DNA of 64,000 bases from Actinomadura rubteroloni (GCF_002911665.1 NZ_MTBP01000002.1:930001-994000); one strand, 5' to 3'; positions 42,741 through 52,356 are shown, counted from the stretch's first letter. The notes: generated by a model not told the origin, from the sequence alone. Program-made: numbers and translations.

Positions 42741-42938
42741 TCAGGTCAGCGCCGGTTCACGGTCCTTCACCGTGAGCGACAGAACGTCGTCGCCGTTCGC
42801 CGTCGCAAGCGCGTCGTTCTCGTCCTGAAGCCGTACAAGCTCGGCTTCCAGATCCCGTACGCGCTGCTGAAGACGCCGCATCTCCGCGACCATCCGGGGG
42901 TCGGGACCGCCGACGTGGCCGAGTAGAGCCTTCGCCAT
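42741..42938 (-). CDS. Small coiled-coil protein of unknown function (65 aa)
   Basis: ATG 42938 preceded by GGAGGA. The N-terminus (MAKALLGHVGGPDP) is followed by one coiled coil at about 15-48 (MRRLQQRVRDLEAELVRLQDE) and a short polar tail. Similar small proteins sit beside smc or mutM in other actinomycetes, but I know no function. An in-frame ATG 24 codons upstream adds non-conserved sequence. The gene has its own terminator, and a TTGACC at 43041-43036 could be its -35, so it looks monocistronic. Confidence 0.75.
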   Translation of the reverse strand: MAKALLGHVGGPDPRMVAEMRRLQQRVRDLEAELVRLQDENDALATANGDDVLSLTVKDREPALT

Positions 42939-43113
42939 GACTAAGGGTCCTCCACGCTGAGTAACCAGCAGGAATCGCGCCCGCAGAAGAGTTGTCGGTG
43001 CGCGTTTCATCTAGAGTCGCACCAGCGCGTGTCCGGGTCAAGATGGACATCACGGGCCGGTAACAACCTGTCTTCTCCAGTTTAGCAGGTTTAAACCGTG
43101 TCTCCCTACCCGA

Positions 43114-43404
43114 TCACCTCTCCACGAAACCGGAGAGGCCCCCGCGCGGCTCCGACCAGCGGGATGCCGCTCCTTCGACGGTTCCAGGACGCCCGGGCGC
43201 GTCGGGCGCGGCGAGCACCGCCAGCAGCGCCTCGCACGCCGCGCGCGGGCCCTCGGCGATGACCTCGACGCGCCCGTCCCGCAGGTTGGACGCGCTGCCG
43301 ACCAGGCCGAACTCCAGCGCCCGCGACCGCACCCACCAGCGGAAGCCCACGCCCTGCACGTGCCCGCGCACCCAGACGGTGAGCCGCGCCGCGTCGGTCG
43401 TCAT
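43114..43404 (-). CDS. acyP: Acylphosphatase
   Basis: 96 residues from ATG 43404, with AAGGGA upstream. VWVRGHVQGVGFRWW carries the catalytic Arg, and SNLRDGRVEVIAEG the catalytic Asn. It hydrolyses acyl phosphates such as carbamoyl phosphate. It follows mutM by 11 bases, the usual partner in actinomycetes. Region 43011-43113 behind it holds only a weak AACCTG/CAGGTT inverted repeat. Confidence 0.94.
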   Translation of the reverse strand: MTTDAARLTVWVRGHVQGVGFRWWVRSRALEFGLVGSASNLRDGRVEVIAEGPRAACEALLAVLAAPDAPGRPGTVEGAASRWSEPRGGLSGFVER

Positions 43405-43415
43405 CGGCGGTCCCT

Positions 43416-44303
43416 TCAGAACCGCGCCCGGCGCGGGAGCGGCTGGCAGACGGGGCAGGTGAAGGACGAACGGTTCATGAACGCGTCGCGGCGGATCGGT
43501 GCGCCGCACCGGCGGCACGGCTCCCCCTCGCGCCCGTAGGCCTCCAGCGAGCGGTCGAAGTAGCCGCTCTCGCCGTTGACGTTGACGTACAGCCGGTCGA
43601 ACGAGGTGCCGCCCGCCGCGAGCGCCAGCGCCATGACCTCCCGCGCGCCCGCCAGCACCCGTTCGGACTCGGCGACCGTCAGCGTCTCGGTCGGCCGCGC
43701 CCCGTGCAGCTTCGCCCGCCACAGCGCCTCGTCGGCGTAGATGTTGCCGACGCCGCTGATGAGCGACTGGTCCAGCAGGGCGCGTTTGAGGCCGGTGCGG
43801 CGGCGGCGCAGGCGGCGGACGAACCCGGCGTCGTCGAACGCGTCCTCGATCGGGTCGGGCGCGATGTGCCGGATCGGTTCGGGAACGGTCTCGCCGGACG
43901 CGCCCGGGACCAGGTCGGCGACCAGGACGTGCCCGAACGTCCGCTGGTCCACGAAGCGCAGGTCCAGGCCGCCGTCGGCGAACGTCAGCCGGACCCGCAG
44001 GTGCTTCTCGCGCTCGCGGTCCGGCTCGCCGACCAGGAGCTGCCCGCTCATCCCGAGGTGGGCGAGCAGGGCCTCCGACGGCGCGGCGCCGTCCCCGGTG
44101 AACAGCGGCAGCCACAGGTACTTGCCGCGCCGCCGCACGTCCGCGACCTCGGCACCCGCGAGCCGTCCGGCGAAGTCGCCCGCGCCGGCGGTGTGGCGGC
44201 GCACGGCGCGCGGGTGCAGGACCTCGGCGGCGGCGACCGTCCGGCGCGCGACCCAGCGTTCCAGGCCGCGCCGGACGGTCTCGACCTCGGGCAGCTCAGG
44301 CAT
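43416..44303 (-). CDS. mutM: Formamidopyrimidine-DNA glycosylase
   Basis: 295 residues from ATG 44303, chosen because the mature N-terminal Pro of PELPEVETV is the catalytic nucleophile. A conserved Lys in GKYLWLPL, helix-two-turn-helix [17 protein letters not shown], and a C-terminal zinc finger CRRCG...CPVCQ are present. It excises oxidised purines such as 8-oxoguanine. It overlaps the rnc 3' end by eight bases. Confidence 0.97.
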   Translation of the reverse strand: MPELPEVETVRRGLERWVARRTVAAAEVLHPRAVRRHTAGAGDFAGRLAGAEVADVRRRGKYLWLPLFTGDGAAPSEALLAHLGMSGQLLVGEPDREREKHLRVRLTFADGGLDLRFVDQRTFGHVLVADLVPGASGETVPEPIRHIAPDPIEDAFDDAGFVRRLRRRRTGLKRALLDQSLISGVGNIYADEALWRAKLHGARPTETLTVAESERVLAGAREVMALALAAGGTSFDRLYVNVNGESGYFDRSLEAYGREGEPCRRCGAPIRRDAFMNRSSFTCPVCQPLPRRARF

Positions 44304-45045
44304 CGCCGGCGGCGGCGTCCGCGCCGGCGGCACGGCGGGCGGTGTCGGCGCGAATCGCCGTCCACGCCGCCTCGGCCGCGTGCTGCTCGGCCTCCTTCTT
44401 GCTGCGTCCCTCGCCCGTCCCGTAGGCGGTGCCGCCGACGCGCACCGACGCGCGGAACGTCTTCTGGTGGTCGGGGCCGCTCTCGGTGACGTGGTACTCC
44501 GGCACGCCCAGTTCCTCCACGGCCGTCAACTCCTGGAGCGAGGTCTTCCAGTCCAGGCCCGCGCCGAGCCCGGCCGACCGGGCGATGAGGCCGTCGAACA
44601 GGCGGTGGACGAGCGCGGCGGCCTCCTCCAGGCCCCGGTCCACGTAGACGGCGCCGATCAGCGCCTCCAGCGTGTCGGCGAGGATCGACGCCTTGTCGCG
44701 TCCGCCGGTGCCCTCCTCGCCGCGGCCGAGCCGGATGTGGGCGCCGACGCCGAGGGCGCGCGCCACCCCGGCGAGCGCCCGCATGTTGACGACGGCGGCG
44801 CGCAGCTTGGCGAGCTGCCCCTCGGGCAGGTCGGGATGGCCGCGGAACAGCGTGTCGGTGACGACGAGCCCGAGCACCGAGTCGCCGAGGAACTCCAGGC
44901 GCTCGTTGGTCGGCAGGCCGCCGTTCTCGTAGGCGTAGCTGCGGTGCGTCAGCGCGCGGTCCAGCAGCCCGGGGGTGACCGCGACGCCGAGCGCGCGGGT
45001 CAGTTCCGCCGTGTCGGCGGCATGGCCGGGTTTCCTCCCGCTCAC
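44296..45045 (-). CDS. rnc: Ribonuclease III
   Basis: 249 residues. The nuclease signature [18 protein letters not shown] (about 47-64) and [14 protein letters not shown] are followed by a double-stranded RNA-binding domain (about 165-235, [11 protein letters not shown] to [17 protein letters not shown]). It processes rRNA precursors and antisense duplexes. The order yceD-rpmF-rnc-mutM is conserved. Confidence 0.97.
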   Translation of the reverse strand: MSGRKPGHAADTAELTRALGVAVTPGLLDRALTHRSYAYENGGLPTNERLEFLGDSVLGLVVTDTLFRGHPDLPEGQLAKLRAAVVNMRALAGVARALGVGAHIRLGRGEEGTGGRDKASILADTLEALIGAVYVDRGLEEAAALVHRLFDGLIARSAGLGAGLDWKTSLQELTAVEELGVPEYHVTESGPDHQKTFRASVRVGGTAYGTGEGRSKKEAEQHAAEAAWTAIRADTARRAAGADAAAGDA

Positions 45046-45048
45046 GTG

Positions 45049-45298
45049 CCCTCCTCGGAGCAGCGGCGACCGCGGTCGCCGACGGGGCGCGTGACGGACG
45101 GAACACCCGGCGGTCTGGGAAGGTCCGCGGAGACGAGGTGCGCGCCGGTGGTGGAGCGGGCCCGGCGTGTACCACGGCTCCGGGCGCGGTCCCCGGAGAC
45201 GGCCTTGGCACCGGCGTCAGCGCCGATGACGGACCGGACGGCGGGCGCCGTCCGGGACGGGCGCGGTCGCGGGGGACGGCCGGTGACCGTCCCCCGCG
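45049..45298 (-). terminator. rpmF-rnc gap with strong terminator at 45268-45298
   Basis: A perfect 12-bp stem, 45268-45279 with 45287-45298 and a seven-base loop, begins 11 bases after the rpmF stop. A second hairpin (CCGGACGG/CCGTCCGG, about 45234-45256) follows. The rest of the 260-base gap must contain the rnc promoter; nothing else is recognisable. Confidence 0.75.
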
Positions 45299-45308
45299 CT
45301 CGCGGCGT

Positions 45309-45488
45309 TCAGGACGACGGGCTGATGACCTGCCGCCGGTCGTAGGTGCCGCACGTGGCGCAGGCCGTGTGCGGCAGCTTCTTGTCACGGCACGTCGGGC
45401 ACTCGACCAGGGTCGGCGCGACGGCCTTCCACTGCGAGCGCCGGTGGCGCGTGTTGCTGCGGGACTTCTTCCGCTTCGGGACGGCCAC
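45309..45488 (-). CDS. rpmF: 50S ribosomal protein L32
   Basis: 59 residues from GTG 45488, one base after the stop of the upstream gene. Starts AVPKRKKSRSNTRHRR and carries four cysteines in two CxxC pairs (CPTC and CATC), the zinc-binding form, ending DRRQVISPSS. It is short but unambiguous. Always linked to yceD. Confidence 0.97.
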   Translation of the reverse strand: MAVPKRKKSRSNTRHRRSQWKAVAPTLVECPTCRDKKLPHTACATCGTYDRRQVISPSS

Positions 45489-45489
45489 G

Positions 45490-46140
45490 TCAGCCCTCCT
45501 GCTTTCCTTCTCGTGGGTCGATCGGTCCGCGAGGGCCTTCGCCCCCGCTCCCCCTGGGGGAGGAGCCCGGCGCTGCGTTCGGCGTTGCGCCGTCGCCGGT
45601 CAGGTCTTTGAGCGCCGCCCAGCGCGGGTCGGCGACATCGTGGTGGTGGTCGGGCTCGGCGTCCGCCAGCCGTGCACCGCACTCCGGGCACAGGCCGGGA
45701 CAGTCGTCCCGGCACAGCGGGGACAGCGGCAGCGCGAGCACCACCGCGTCCCGGAGCACCGGTTCGAGGTCGATCAGATCGTCCTCGAGCCGGAGTTCGT
45801 CGTCCTCGGCGTTCCCGCCGGAGCGGGTGTCAGGATAGACGAAGAGTTCCTGGAAGTCCGCCTCGAAGGTCGAGGAGATCGGGTCCAGGCAGCGGGCGCA
45901 CTCCCCCGTGAGCGGCACCGTCGCCGTGCCGCTGACGAGCACGCCTTCGAGGACGGCCTCCAGCAGCAGGTCCAGTTCGATGTCCGCGCCCTCGGGCACG
46001 CCGACCAGCTCGACGCCGAAGTCGGCCGGGGCCGGCACCTTGTGCTTCTCCCGGCGGGACGAGCCCGGCTGCCTGCCGAGAGCCCGGGTGTCGAGCACCA
46101 GCGGGGCGCTTGGATCGAGGCGAGACAGCGGAGACTCCAA
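45490..46140 (-). CDS. yceD: YceD family protein (DUF177), 23S rRNA accumulation
   Basis: 216 residues from a TTG at 46140, which is uncertain. Contains GECARCLDPIS and SPLCRDDCPGLCPECGARL, two Cys-rich segments typical of YceD. The C-terminal 35 residues are Gly/Pro-rich. YceD is needed for normal 23S rRNA levels in E. coli and is always upstream of rpmF. Confidence 0.93.
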   Translation of the reverse strand: MESPLSRLDPSAPLVLDTRALGRQPGSSRREKHKVPAPADFGVELVGVPEGADIELDLLLEAVLEGVLVSGTATVPLTGECARCLDPISSTFEADFQELFVYPDTRSGGNAEDDELRLEDDLIDLEPVLRDAVVLALPLSPLCRDDCPGLCPECGARLADAEPDHHHDVADPRWAALKDLTGDGATPNAAPGSSPRGSGGEGPRGPIDPREGKQEG

Positions 46141-46259
46141 CGCTCAAGAGGAAGAGACGGCCCGGTGTTCGAGCACGGCGGATCACGGCCGCCGTGCGGC
46201 CGGTACACCAGCGTATCCGACGGCGGGAGCGGCCCCCAACTCGGCGGGCGCGGCCCCGG

Positions 46260-46736
46260 TCACTCCTGGAGGCGCTCGGCGAGGCGCCGGTGGACCATCT
46301 CGGGGATGAGCCCGGTGACGTCGCCCCGGTATTTGACGATCTCCTTCATCAGGCTCGACGAGAGGTAGGAGTACAGCGGATTGGTCGACATGAACAGCGT
46401 CTCGACGCCCGCCATGCGGTGGTTCATCTGCGCCATCTGCAACTCGTACTCGTAGTCGCTGACGGCCCGCAGCCCCTTCACGATCACCGGGATGTCGTTC
46501 TGGCGGCAGAAGTCGACCAGTAGACCGTGCCAAGTGTCGATCCGGATGTTGCCGTACTCCCGGGTGACCTCTTCGAGCATCGCGACGCGCTCGTCGATGG
46601 TGAAGAGGCTCTTCTTCGTCTTGTTGATGAGGACGGCGACGACGACCTCGTCGAACAGCCGCGACGCCCGGCTGATGATGTCGAGGTGTCCGTTGGTGAC
46701 GGGGTCGAACGATCCGGGACATACGACGCGGCGCAC
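46260..46736 (-). CDS. coaD: Phosphopantetheine adenylyltransferase
   Basis: 158 residues, full length. VVCPGSFDPVTNGHLDII contains the nucleotidyltransferase TxGH motif; KGLRAVSDYEYELQMAQMN and YLSSSLMKEIVKYRGDV complete the active site. It is the penultimate step of coenzyme A synthesis. CoA feeds the carrier proteins of the nearby PKS/NRPS, though the gene is housekeeping. Confidence 0.97.
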   Translation of the reverse strand: MRRVVCPGSFDPVTNGHLDIISRASRLFDEVVVAVLINKTKKSLFTIDERVAMLEEVTREYGNIRIDTWHGLLVDFCRQNDIPVIVKGLRAVSDYEYELQMAQMNHRMAGVETLFMSTNPLYSYLSSSLMKEIVKYRGDVTGLIPEMVHRRLAERLQE

Positions 46737-46833
46737 GGGGTGGCTCCCATCCTGGCGACTCTGCCTTAAGTGCAGGTGAGGACCCTGCGGCGCGACGGTA
46801 CCAAATCCGTCTCAAGCGACTTCCACCCGGGCT

Positions 46834-48282
46834 TCAGTCCCTCAGGGCGCCGAGGATCCGCGCGGCGAGCCGTCCGGACTCGATGCCGTAGCCGTCCGCC
46901 TCGGTCATCACCGCGACCGCGTACTTCGGGTGGTCGCCGGAGTCGAAGCCGATGAACCAGCGGTCGTTGTAGGACGCGCCGTCGATGTCGGCCGTGCCGG
47001 TCTTGCCGCCGCCGACCGGGCCGCCGCGCAGCGTCTTCCCGGTGCCGGTCCGGACGACCTCGCGCATCATCTCCAGCAGGTCGGCCGCCTGGTCGCTCGT
47101 CAGCGGGCGCGACATCCGGCGCGGGCGGGCCTCCTCGACCACGCTGCCGTCCGCGCCGCGCAGCCTGGCGATCAGGTGGGGCCGCATGACGGAGCCGTCG
47201 TTGATCGTCGCGGCCGCGACCAGCGCCATCTGGAGCGGCGTGGCGACCGTGCTGCCCTGGCCGATCGAGCCGAGCGCGCTCAGCGACGGCTGGTCGGTGC
47301 GCTGGAACGAGCTGGCGGCGGACGTCATGCCCTTCTCGATCGGGACGCCGGCGTAGAAGCCGTACTCGCGCGCCCGGTCGGCGATGGCGGTGTTGCCGGG
47401 ATCCTCCGCGCCCATCCGCGCGAACGTGGTGTTGCACGACTGGGCGTAGGCGTCCAGCAGCGGGATCGCGGACCGGTCGCAGAGGCCGCCGATGTCGCCC
47501 TCGTCGTTGTTGATCGGACGGGTCGTGCCCGGCGGGAGGTAGCTGCGCCCGGTCCGGACGGACGTGGACGTCGTCGCGCCCCCCGCGAGGTCGGCGGCGG
47601 ACACGATCGTCTTGAACGTCGAGCCCGGCGGGAACACCTCGCCGGTGGCCTTGTCCAGCAGCGGCTTGCGGGGCGCGGCGTTGAGCCGGTCGAACGCGCG
47701 CTGCGCCGCCTTGGCGTTCAGCGTGGACACCTCCCCCGCGTCGTAGGACGGGTAGGACGCCAGGACGCGGATCGCGCCGGTCGACGCGTCCAGCACCACG
47801 GCCGCGCCGCGCCGGGCGCCGCTGCCGCGCAGGGCGGCGTAGGCGGCGCGCTGGGCGTCGGGGTCGATCGTGGTGTCGACGGTGCCGCCGGGGACGTGCC
47901 TGCCGGTCAGCTTGTCCAGGAAGCTCGTCGTCGCGAGCCGCGCGTCGGTGCCGTCGAGGATGTGGTTGGCCGCGTTCTCCACTCCGGTCTGCGCGAACAG
48001 CGAGAAGTAGCCGGTGACGGGCGAGAACACGATGCTGTCCTTGTAGCGGCGCTCGTAGCGGTGGCCCGCGACCGGCACCGACCACGCCAGCCGCTCGCCG
48101 CCCGCCGTGATCGGCCCCCGGTCGGTGGTGTTGCGGTCCTGGAACTGGCGGGCGTTGAGCGCGTTGTCGCGCAGGTCCTGGGCCTGGAATCCCTGGACGT
48201 ACGTCACGTTCACGAGCAGCGCGACGACCATGATCAGGGTGAGGATCCACGCCCGTCTGACGGCCTTGTCGATGCCGTCCAT
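46834..48282 (-). CDS. Class B penicillin-binding protein (PbpA-like transpeptidase)
   Basis: 482 residues. One N-terminal membrane helix (about 12-30), a PBP dimerisation-like region, then the transpeptidase domain with SxxK in PGSTFK, SxN in SCN and KTGTAD. No transglycosylase. It resembles PbpA proteins of actinobacterial division/sporulation loci, but here lies alone between rsmD and coaD. Beta-lactam target by family. Confidence 0.93.
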   Translation of the reverse strand: MDGIDKAVRRAWILTLIMVVALLVNVTYVQGFQAQDLRDNALNARQFQDRNTTDRGPITAGGERLAWSVPVAGHRYERRYKDSIVFSPVTGYFSLFAQTGVENAANHILDGTDARLATTSFLDKLTGRHVPGGTVDTTIDPDAQRAAYAALRGSGARRGAAVVLDASTGAIRVLASYPSYDAGEVSTLNAKAAQRAFDRLNAAPRKPLLDKATGEVFPPGSTFKTIVSAADLAGGATTSTSVRTGRSYLPPGTTRPINNDEGDIGGLCDRSAIPLLDAYAQSCNTTFARMGAEDPGNTAIADRAREYGFYAGVPIEKGMTSAASSFQRTDQPSLSALGSIGQGSTVATPLQMALVAAATINDGSVMRPHLIARLRGADGSVVEEARPRRMSRPLTSDQAADLLEMMREVVRTGTGKTLRGGPVGGGKTGTADIDGASYNDRWFIGFDSGDHPKYAVAVMTEADGYGIESGRLAARILGALRD

Positions 48283-48336
48283 GTCCGACCTCCGTCCCCG
48301 GGGAGCACAGTCTGATCCTCTCCAGGGAACGAACGA

Positions 48337-48900
48337 TCAACCCGTGGCGCGCCCGTACCAGAAGATCGCCTCGCCGTAGCGGCGGTCGCGTTCGGCGGCG
48401 TACCCGTCCGGCCAGACCTGCGCGGGGCCGCGCGCGGACCGTTCGAGGACGACCAGCGCGTCGTCGGCGAGCCAGCCGTTGTCGCGCAGCGCGGCCAGCA
48501 GGTCCAGGACGGCCGCGTCGGCGAGCGCGTAGGGCGGGTCGGCGAACACCAGGTCGTAGGGGGCGTCCGGGGCGCGGCGGACGACGCGCTCCACCCGGTC
48601 GGCGACGACCTCCGCGCCGGGCAGGGCGAGCGCGGCGGCGTTCTGCCGGACGACCTTCACCGCGCGCGGATGCGCCTCGACCAGCAGCGCGTGCGCGGCC
48701 CCGCGCGACAGCGCCTCCAGGCCGACCGCGCCGGACCCGGCGAACAGGTCGGCGGCGCGCAGCCCGTCCAGCGGGCCGAGCAGGGCGCCGACCGTCGCGA
48801 ACAGGCCCTCGCGGGCGCGGTCGCTCGTGGGACGGGTGTCGCGCCCGGCCGGAACGGCCAGCCGCCGTCCGCCCGCGCTGCCCGCGATGACCCTGCTCAT
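48337..48900 (-). CDS. rsmD: 16S rRNA (guanine966-N2)-methyltransferase
   Basis: 187 residues. GSAGGRRLAVPAG, RPTSDRAREGLF, DLFAGSGAVGLEALSRGA (SAM motif I) and DPPYAL (N2-methylation motif IV) are diagnostic. Modifies 16S rRNA on the assembled 30S. The PBP gene follows 54 bases downstream, then coaD; rsmD-coaD proximity is conserved. Confidence 0.96.
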   Translation of the reverse strand: MSRVIAGSAGGRRLAVPAGRDTRPTSDRAREGLFATVGALLGPLDGLRAADLFAGSGAVGLEALSRGAAHALLVEAHPRAVKVVRQNAAALALPGAEVVADRVERVVRRAPDAPYDLVFADPPYALADAAVLDLLAALRDNGWLADDALVVLERSARGPAQVWPDGYAAERDRRYGEAIFWYGRATG

Positions 48901-48915
48901 GCGGTGATGTTATGA

Positions 48916-48960
48916 GAAAAGAGCGGGCGAGGCGTCCCCACCCCAGGGCGCCCCGCCCGC
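48916..48960 (-). terminator. Intrinsic terminator after the HEAT-repeat gene
   Basis: GCGGGCG (48923-48929) pairs with CGCCCGC (48954-48960), extended by GGCG/CGCC, and the minus strand then reads TCTTTTCTC. It lies 23 bases beyond the stop at 48984. Confidence 0.78.
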
Positions 48961-48983
48961 GGCTCTGCGATCGGGCCGGCGCG

Positions 48984-49967
48984 TCAGGCCAGCGCCCAGC
49001 GGGCCTGTGTGCGGACTCCGGGGTCGGGGTCGTTGAGGGTCTCGGTCAGCGCGGTGACCGCGCCGGGGACCTCGCCCGCCCACTGCTCCAGCGACTGGAC
49101 GGCGGCGCGCCGCACGTCCACGATCGTGTCGCGCAGCGCGCGGCCGAGGGCGGGCACGGCCGTGTCCGGGTCGGCGGACCCGAGGGCCAGAGCCGCGCGG
49201 CGCCGGACCTGCCAGCTCCCGTGCCCGAGCGCGGCGACGACGCGGACGTCCAGCGGTTCGGGCACGCCGAGCCCGGCGGCGGCGTCGAGCGCGGCCATCC
49301 GCACCACGGCGTCGTGGTCGTCCAGCAGGTGGGCGAGCGTGCTCAGCGGGACGCCCGCGTCGGCGGGCTCGGCGAGCCGCGCCAGCCCGTCCACGACGGC
49401 GACGCGGACGTCGCGGGACGGGTCGTCGGCGGCCTGCGCGGTCTCGGCGACGGCGCGCAGCGCGACCAGCCCGAGGACGGCCTGGACGCGGATCTGCACC
49501 TCGTCGTCGGCCAGCCCCTGCGCGTACAACTCCAGGGCGGCGCCGACGAGCCGGCCGAGGAGCATCGAGGCGGACTCGCGGGTCTGCGCGTCGAGGCCGC
49601 GCCGGGCGGCCAGGTGCAGCGCGGCGACGCCCTCCTCGCCGAGGAACACCTCGGGCAGGCCGTGCAGGAGCCGGGCGGCGAGCCGGCGGACCTCGGCGTC
49701 GTCGTCGCTCAGCGCCCAGGCCAGCGCGTCTCCGGTGGCGCGGGACGCGGTGCCGCGCCGGACGGACCGGCCGAGCACCCGCAGCGCGGCGGTGCGGACC
49801 TCCGGTTCACGGTCGGCGAGGTAGGGACGCAGGTCGTCCAGACCGGGGTCGGTCAGGCGGTGCAGTTCGATGACGCGGTCGAGCAGGCCGGGCGCGCGGT
49901 GCTCGCGGGTCTCGGGCCGCTCACGGCGGTGGCGGCGGACGGTGCGGGAACGGTCGGTCAAGGTCAT
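48984..49967 (-). CDS. HEAT-repeat protein
   Basis: 327 residues from ATG 49967 (MTLTDRSRTVRR), with GGAGA upstream. The protein is built of about eight 30-residue helical repeats with the pattern DDDAEVRRLAARLL or DPSRDVRVAVVDGLARL, the PBS-lyase/HEAT type. Such proteins act as scaffolds or in protein modification; no catalytic motif is visible and its job is unknown. Upstream lie a 29-codon ORF and an AT-rich promoter-like segment. Confidence 0.88.
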   Translation of the reverse strand: MTLTDRSRTVRRHRRERPETREHRAPGLLDRVIELHRLTDPGLDDLRPYLADREPEVRTAALRVLGRSVRRGTASRATGDALAWALSDDDAEVRRLAARLLHGLPEVFLGEEGVAALHLAARRGLDAQTRESASMLLGRLVGAALELYAQGLADDEVQIRVQAVLGLVALRAVAETAQAADDPSRDVRVAVVDGLARLAEPADAGVPLSTLAHLLDDHDAVVRMAALDAAAGLGVPEPLDVRVVAALGHGSWQVRRRAALALGSADPDTAVPALGRALRDTIVDVRRAAVQSLEQWAGEVPGAVTALTETLNDPDPGVRTQARWALA

Positions 49968-50011
49968 GGCGGTCTCCGGGAAGCCGTCGGATCCGGTCGG
50001 TCGGCGCGGGA

Positions 50012-50101
50012 TCAACGACGGGAACACAGCGCGCTCGCCTGCCGCCGGAGGTCCACATGGCGGCGGACGGTCAGGAGCTCGTTCGGAGTCACGTGTTCCA
50101 T
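50012..50101 (-). CDS. Possible 29-aa leader peptide upstream of the HEAT-repeat gene
   Basis: ATG 50101 after GAGG, ending TGA 50012, 44 bases before the HEAT gene start. The peptide contains RRHVDLRRQASALC. I recall small actinomycete leader peptides with an RRHxDLxRxAS..C core, several before sulfur-metabolism genes, so this could sense cysteine by translation stalling. That link is from memory and unproven here. AT-rich sequence at 50122-50148 may hold its promoter. Confidence 0.5.
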   Translation of the reverse strand: MEHVTPNELLTVRRHVDLRRQASALCSRR

Positions 50102-50145
50102 GATGACGCCTCGCCCGACCGTAGTCAACCAAATAAGTAGGATTA

Positions 50146-52335
50146 CTAGGCTTTTTCCAGGAACCCGGCGCGCTCCTCGTCCAGCAGTGTCGCCAGCTCC
50201 GCCGCGAGCCCCGGGTGCCGCGCCAGCTCCGGATCGCCCGCGACCAGCGCGGACGCCGCGTCGCGGGCGGCGTTGATGACGTCCTCGTCGCGCAGCAGCG
50301 TCAGCAGCCGCAGGCTGGACGACCGGCCCGCCTGCGCGGCGCCCAGCACGTCGCCCTCCCGGCGCTGCTCCAGGTCGAGGCGCGACAGCTTGAACCCGTC
50401 CGTCGTGGACGCCACCGCGTCCAGCCGCTCGCGCGCCTTGCTCCCCGGCTCGGCGTCGGTGACCAGCAGGCACAACCCCGGCAGCCCGCCGCGCCCGACC
50501 CGGCCGCGCAACTGGTGGAGCTGGGACACGCCGAACCGGTCGGCGTCCATGATGACCATCACGGTGGCGTTCGGGACGTCCACGCCGACCTCGATCACCG
50601 TCGTGGCCAGCAGGACGTCCAGTTCGCCCGCCGTGAAGCGCGCCATGACGGCGTCCTTCTCGTCCGGGACGAGCCGCCCGTGCAGCACTCCGATCCGCAG
50701 GCCGGGCAGCAGGTCGTCCAGCTTGGGCAGCAGATCCATGATCCCGAGCGGGGACCGGCGCTCGCCGTCGTCCACGGGGACGTCGCCCTCATCGCCGTTT
50801 CCGATCCGCGGGCACACCAGATAGATCTGCCGCCCCCCGCGCGCCTCCTCGGCGATCCGCTCCCAGACGCGCGCGAGGAAGTTCGGCTTCTCCGGCGGCA
50901 CGACGACCGTCTGAATCCCGGCCCGTCCCGCCGGGAGCTGCCCCAGCACCGACGTCTCCAGATCCCCGAACACGGTCATCGCCACAGTGCGCGGAATGGG
51001 CGTCGCCGTCATCACCAGCACATGAGGCCGCCCGGCACCGCCCTTCTCCCGGAGCGCGTCACGCTGCTCCACGCCGAACCGGTGCTGCTCGTCCACCACG
51101 ACGAGCCCGAGATCGGCGAACCCCACCTTCTCCTGCAACAGCGCATGCGTCCCGACGACGATCCCCGCAGCCCCCGACGCCACGTCCAGCAACGCCGCCC
51201 GCCGCGCCTTGGCCCCGAGCGACCCGGTCACCAGCGCGACCCGCGTCGCCGTCTCCGCCCCGCCGATCTCCCCCGCCTGCCCGAGGTCCCCGAGCATCGC
51301 GCGGATCGACCGGAAGTGCTGCTGCGCGAGCACCTCCGTGGGCGCGAGCAACGCCGCCTGCCCGCCCCCGTCCACCACCTGCAACATCGCCCGAACCGCC
51401 ACAATTGTCTTACCGGCGCCCACATCGCCCTGGAGGAGGCGGTGCATGGGGTGGGCCCGGGTCAGGTCGGCGGCGATCTCGGCGCCGACGGTGCGCTGGC
51501 CCTCGGTCAGGGTGAAGGGGAGACGGCGGTCGAAGGCGTCCAGGAGGCCGCCGGACGCCGTGGGGCGCGGGACGGCCGGGAGCGCGGCGGCGGCGCGGCG
51601 GCGCTGGGCCAGGGCGATCTGGACGACGAAGGCCTCGTCCCATTTGAGGCGGGCGCGGGCGCGGGACAGTTCGTCCCAGGTCTTCGGGCGGTGGATGCCC
51701 TCGTAGGCCTCGGCCAGGCCGATCAGGGCGCGGGACGCGAGCAGGTCGGCGGGCATCGGGTCCGGGCCGAGGTCGGCGCGGTCGAGCGCGACCTCGATGG
51801 ACTTGCCGATCGTCTCGATGTCCAGGCCCTTGGTGGACGGGTAGATCGGGATGATCTCGTCCGCCCACTCCTGCGCGGCCTCCTCGCCCGCGCGGTCGGG
51901 CACGACCTTGTACTGGGGGTGGGCGAGCTGGCGGCGGGGGCGGCCCGAGCGCGGCCGGTAGGTGCTGATCTTGCCGGCGAACAGGCCGCGCGTGCCGGGC
52001 GACAGTTCCTTCTCGGGACGGTAGGAGCCGCGCCGTCCGAAGAAGCTGAGCGACAGTTCGCCGGTGCCGTCGGTGACGGTGATCTCCAGGACGTAGCCGG
52101 GGCTGCGGTTCAGGGAGCGGCCCTGCACCTTGACGACCTCGGCCATGACCGTGACGTGCTCGTCGTCGCGCAGGTCGGCGAGCGGCGTCAGCTCGCCCCG
52201 GTGCGCGTAGCGGCGCGGGTAGTGGTGCAGGAGGTCCCCGACCGTGTGCAGGTCGAGGCCCTTGGCGAGCACCTTCGCGGTCTTGTCCCCGATGACTTTG
52301 TGCAGCGGCTCGTCGAGATTCGGCACGTCGTCCAT
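50146..52335 (-). CDS. recG: ATP-dependent DNA helicase RecG
   Basis: 729 residues. N-terminal wedge/OB domain, then superfamily 2 helicase motifs: LLQGDVGAGKTIVA, DEQHRFGVEQRD, VMTATPIPRT, TTVIEVGVDVPNAT and QLRGRVGRGGLPGLC (motif VI/TRG region). It reverses stalled forks and processes recombination intermediates. It follows the DAK gene by 21 bases. Confidence 0.97.
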   Translation of the reverse strand: MDDVPNLDEPLHKVIGDKTAKVLAKGLDLHTVGDLLHHYPRRYAHRGELTPLADLRDDEHVTVMAEVVKVQGRSLNRSPGYVLEITVTDGTGELSLSFFGRRGSYRPEKELSPGTRGLFAGKISTYRPRSGRPRRQLAHPQYKVVPDRAGEEAAQEWADEIIPIYPSTKGLDIETIGKSIEVALDRADLGPDPMPADLLASRALIGLAEAYEGIHRPKTWDELSRARARLKWDEAFVVQIALAQRRRAAAALPAVPRPTASGGLLDAFDRRLPFTLTEGQRTVGAEIAADLTRAHPMHRLLQGDVGAGKTIVAVRAMLQVVDGGGQAALLAPTEVLAQQHFRSIRAMLGDLGQAGEIGGAETATRVALVTGSLGAKARRAALLDVASGAAGIVVGTHALLQEKVGFADLGLVVVDEQHRFGVEQRDALREKGGAGRPHVLVMTATPIPRTVAMTVFGDLETSVLGQLPAGRAGIQTVVVPPEKPNFLARVWERIAEEARGGRQIYLVCPRIGNGDEGDVPVDDGERRSPLGIMDLLPKLDDLLPGLRIGVLHGRLVPDEKDAVMARFTAGELDVLLATTVIEVGVDVPNATVMVIMDADRFGVSQLHQLRGRVGRGGLPGLCLLVTDAEPGSKARERLDAVASTTDGFKLSRLDLEQRREGDVLGAAQAGRSSSLRLLTLLRDEDVINAARDAASALVAGDPELARHPGLAAELATLLDEERAGFLEKA

Positions 52336-52356
52336 TCAAGCCCATCCCGGGGACGG

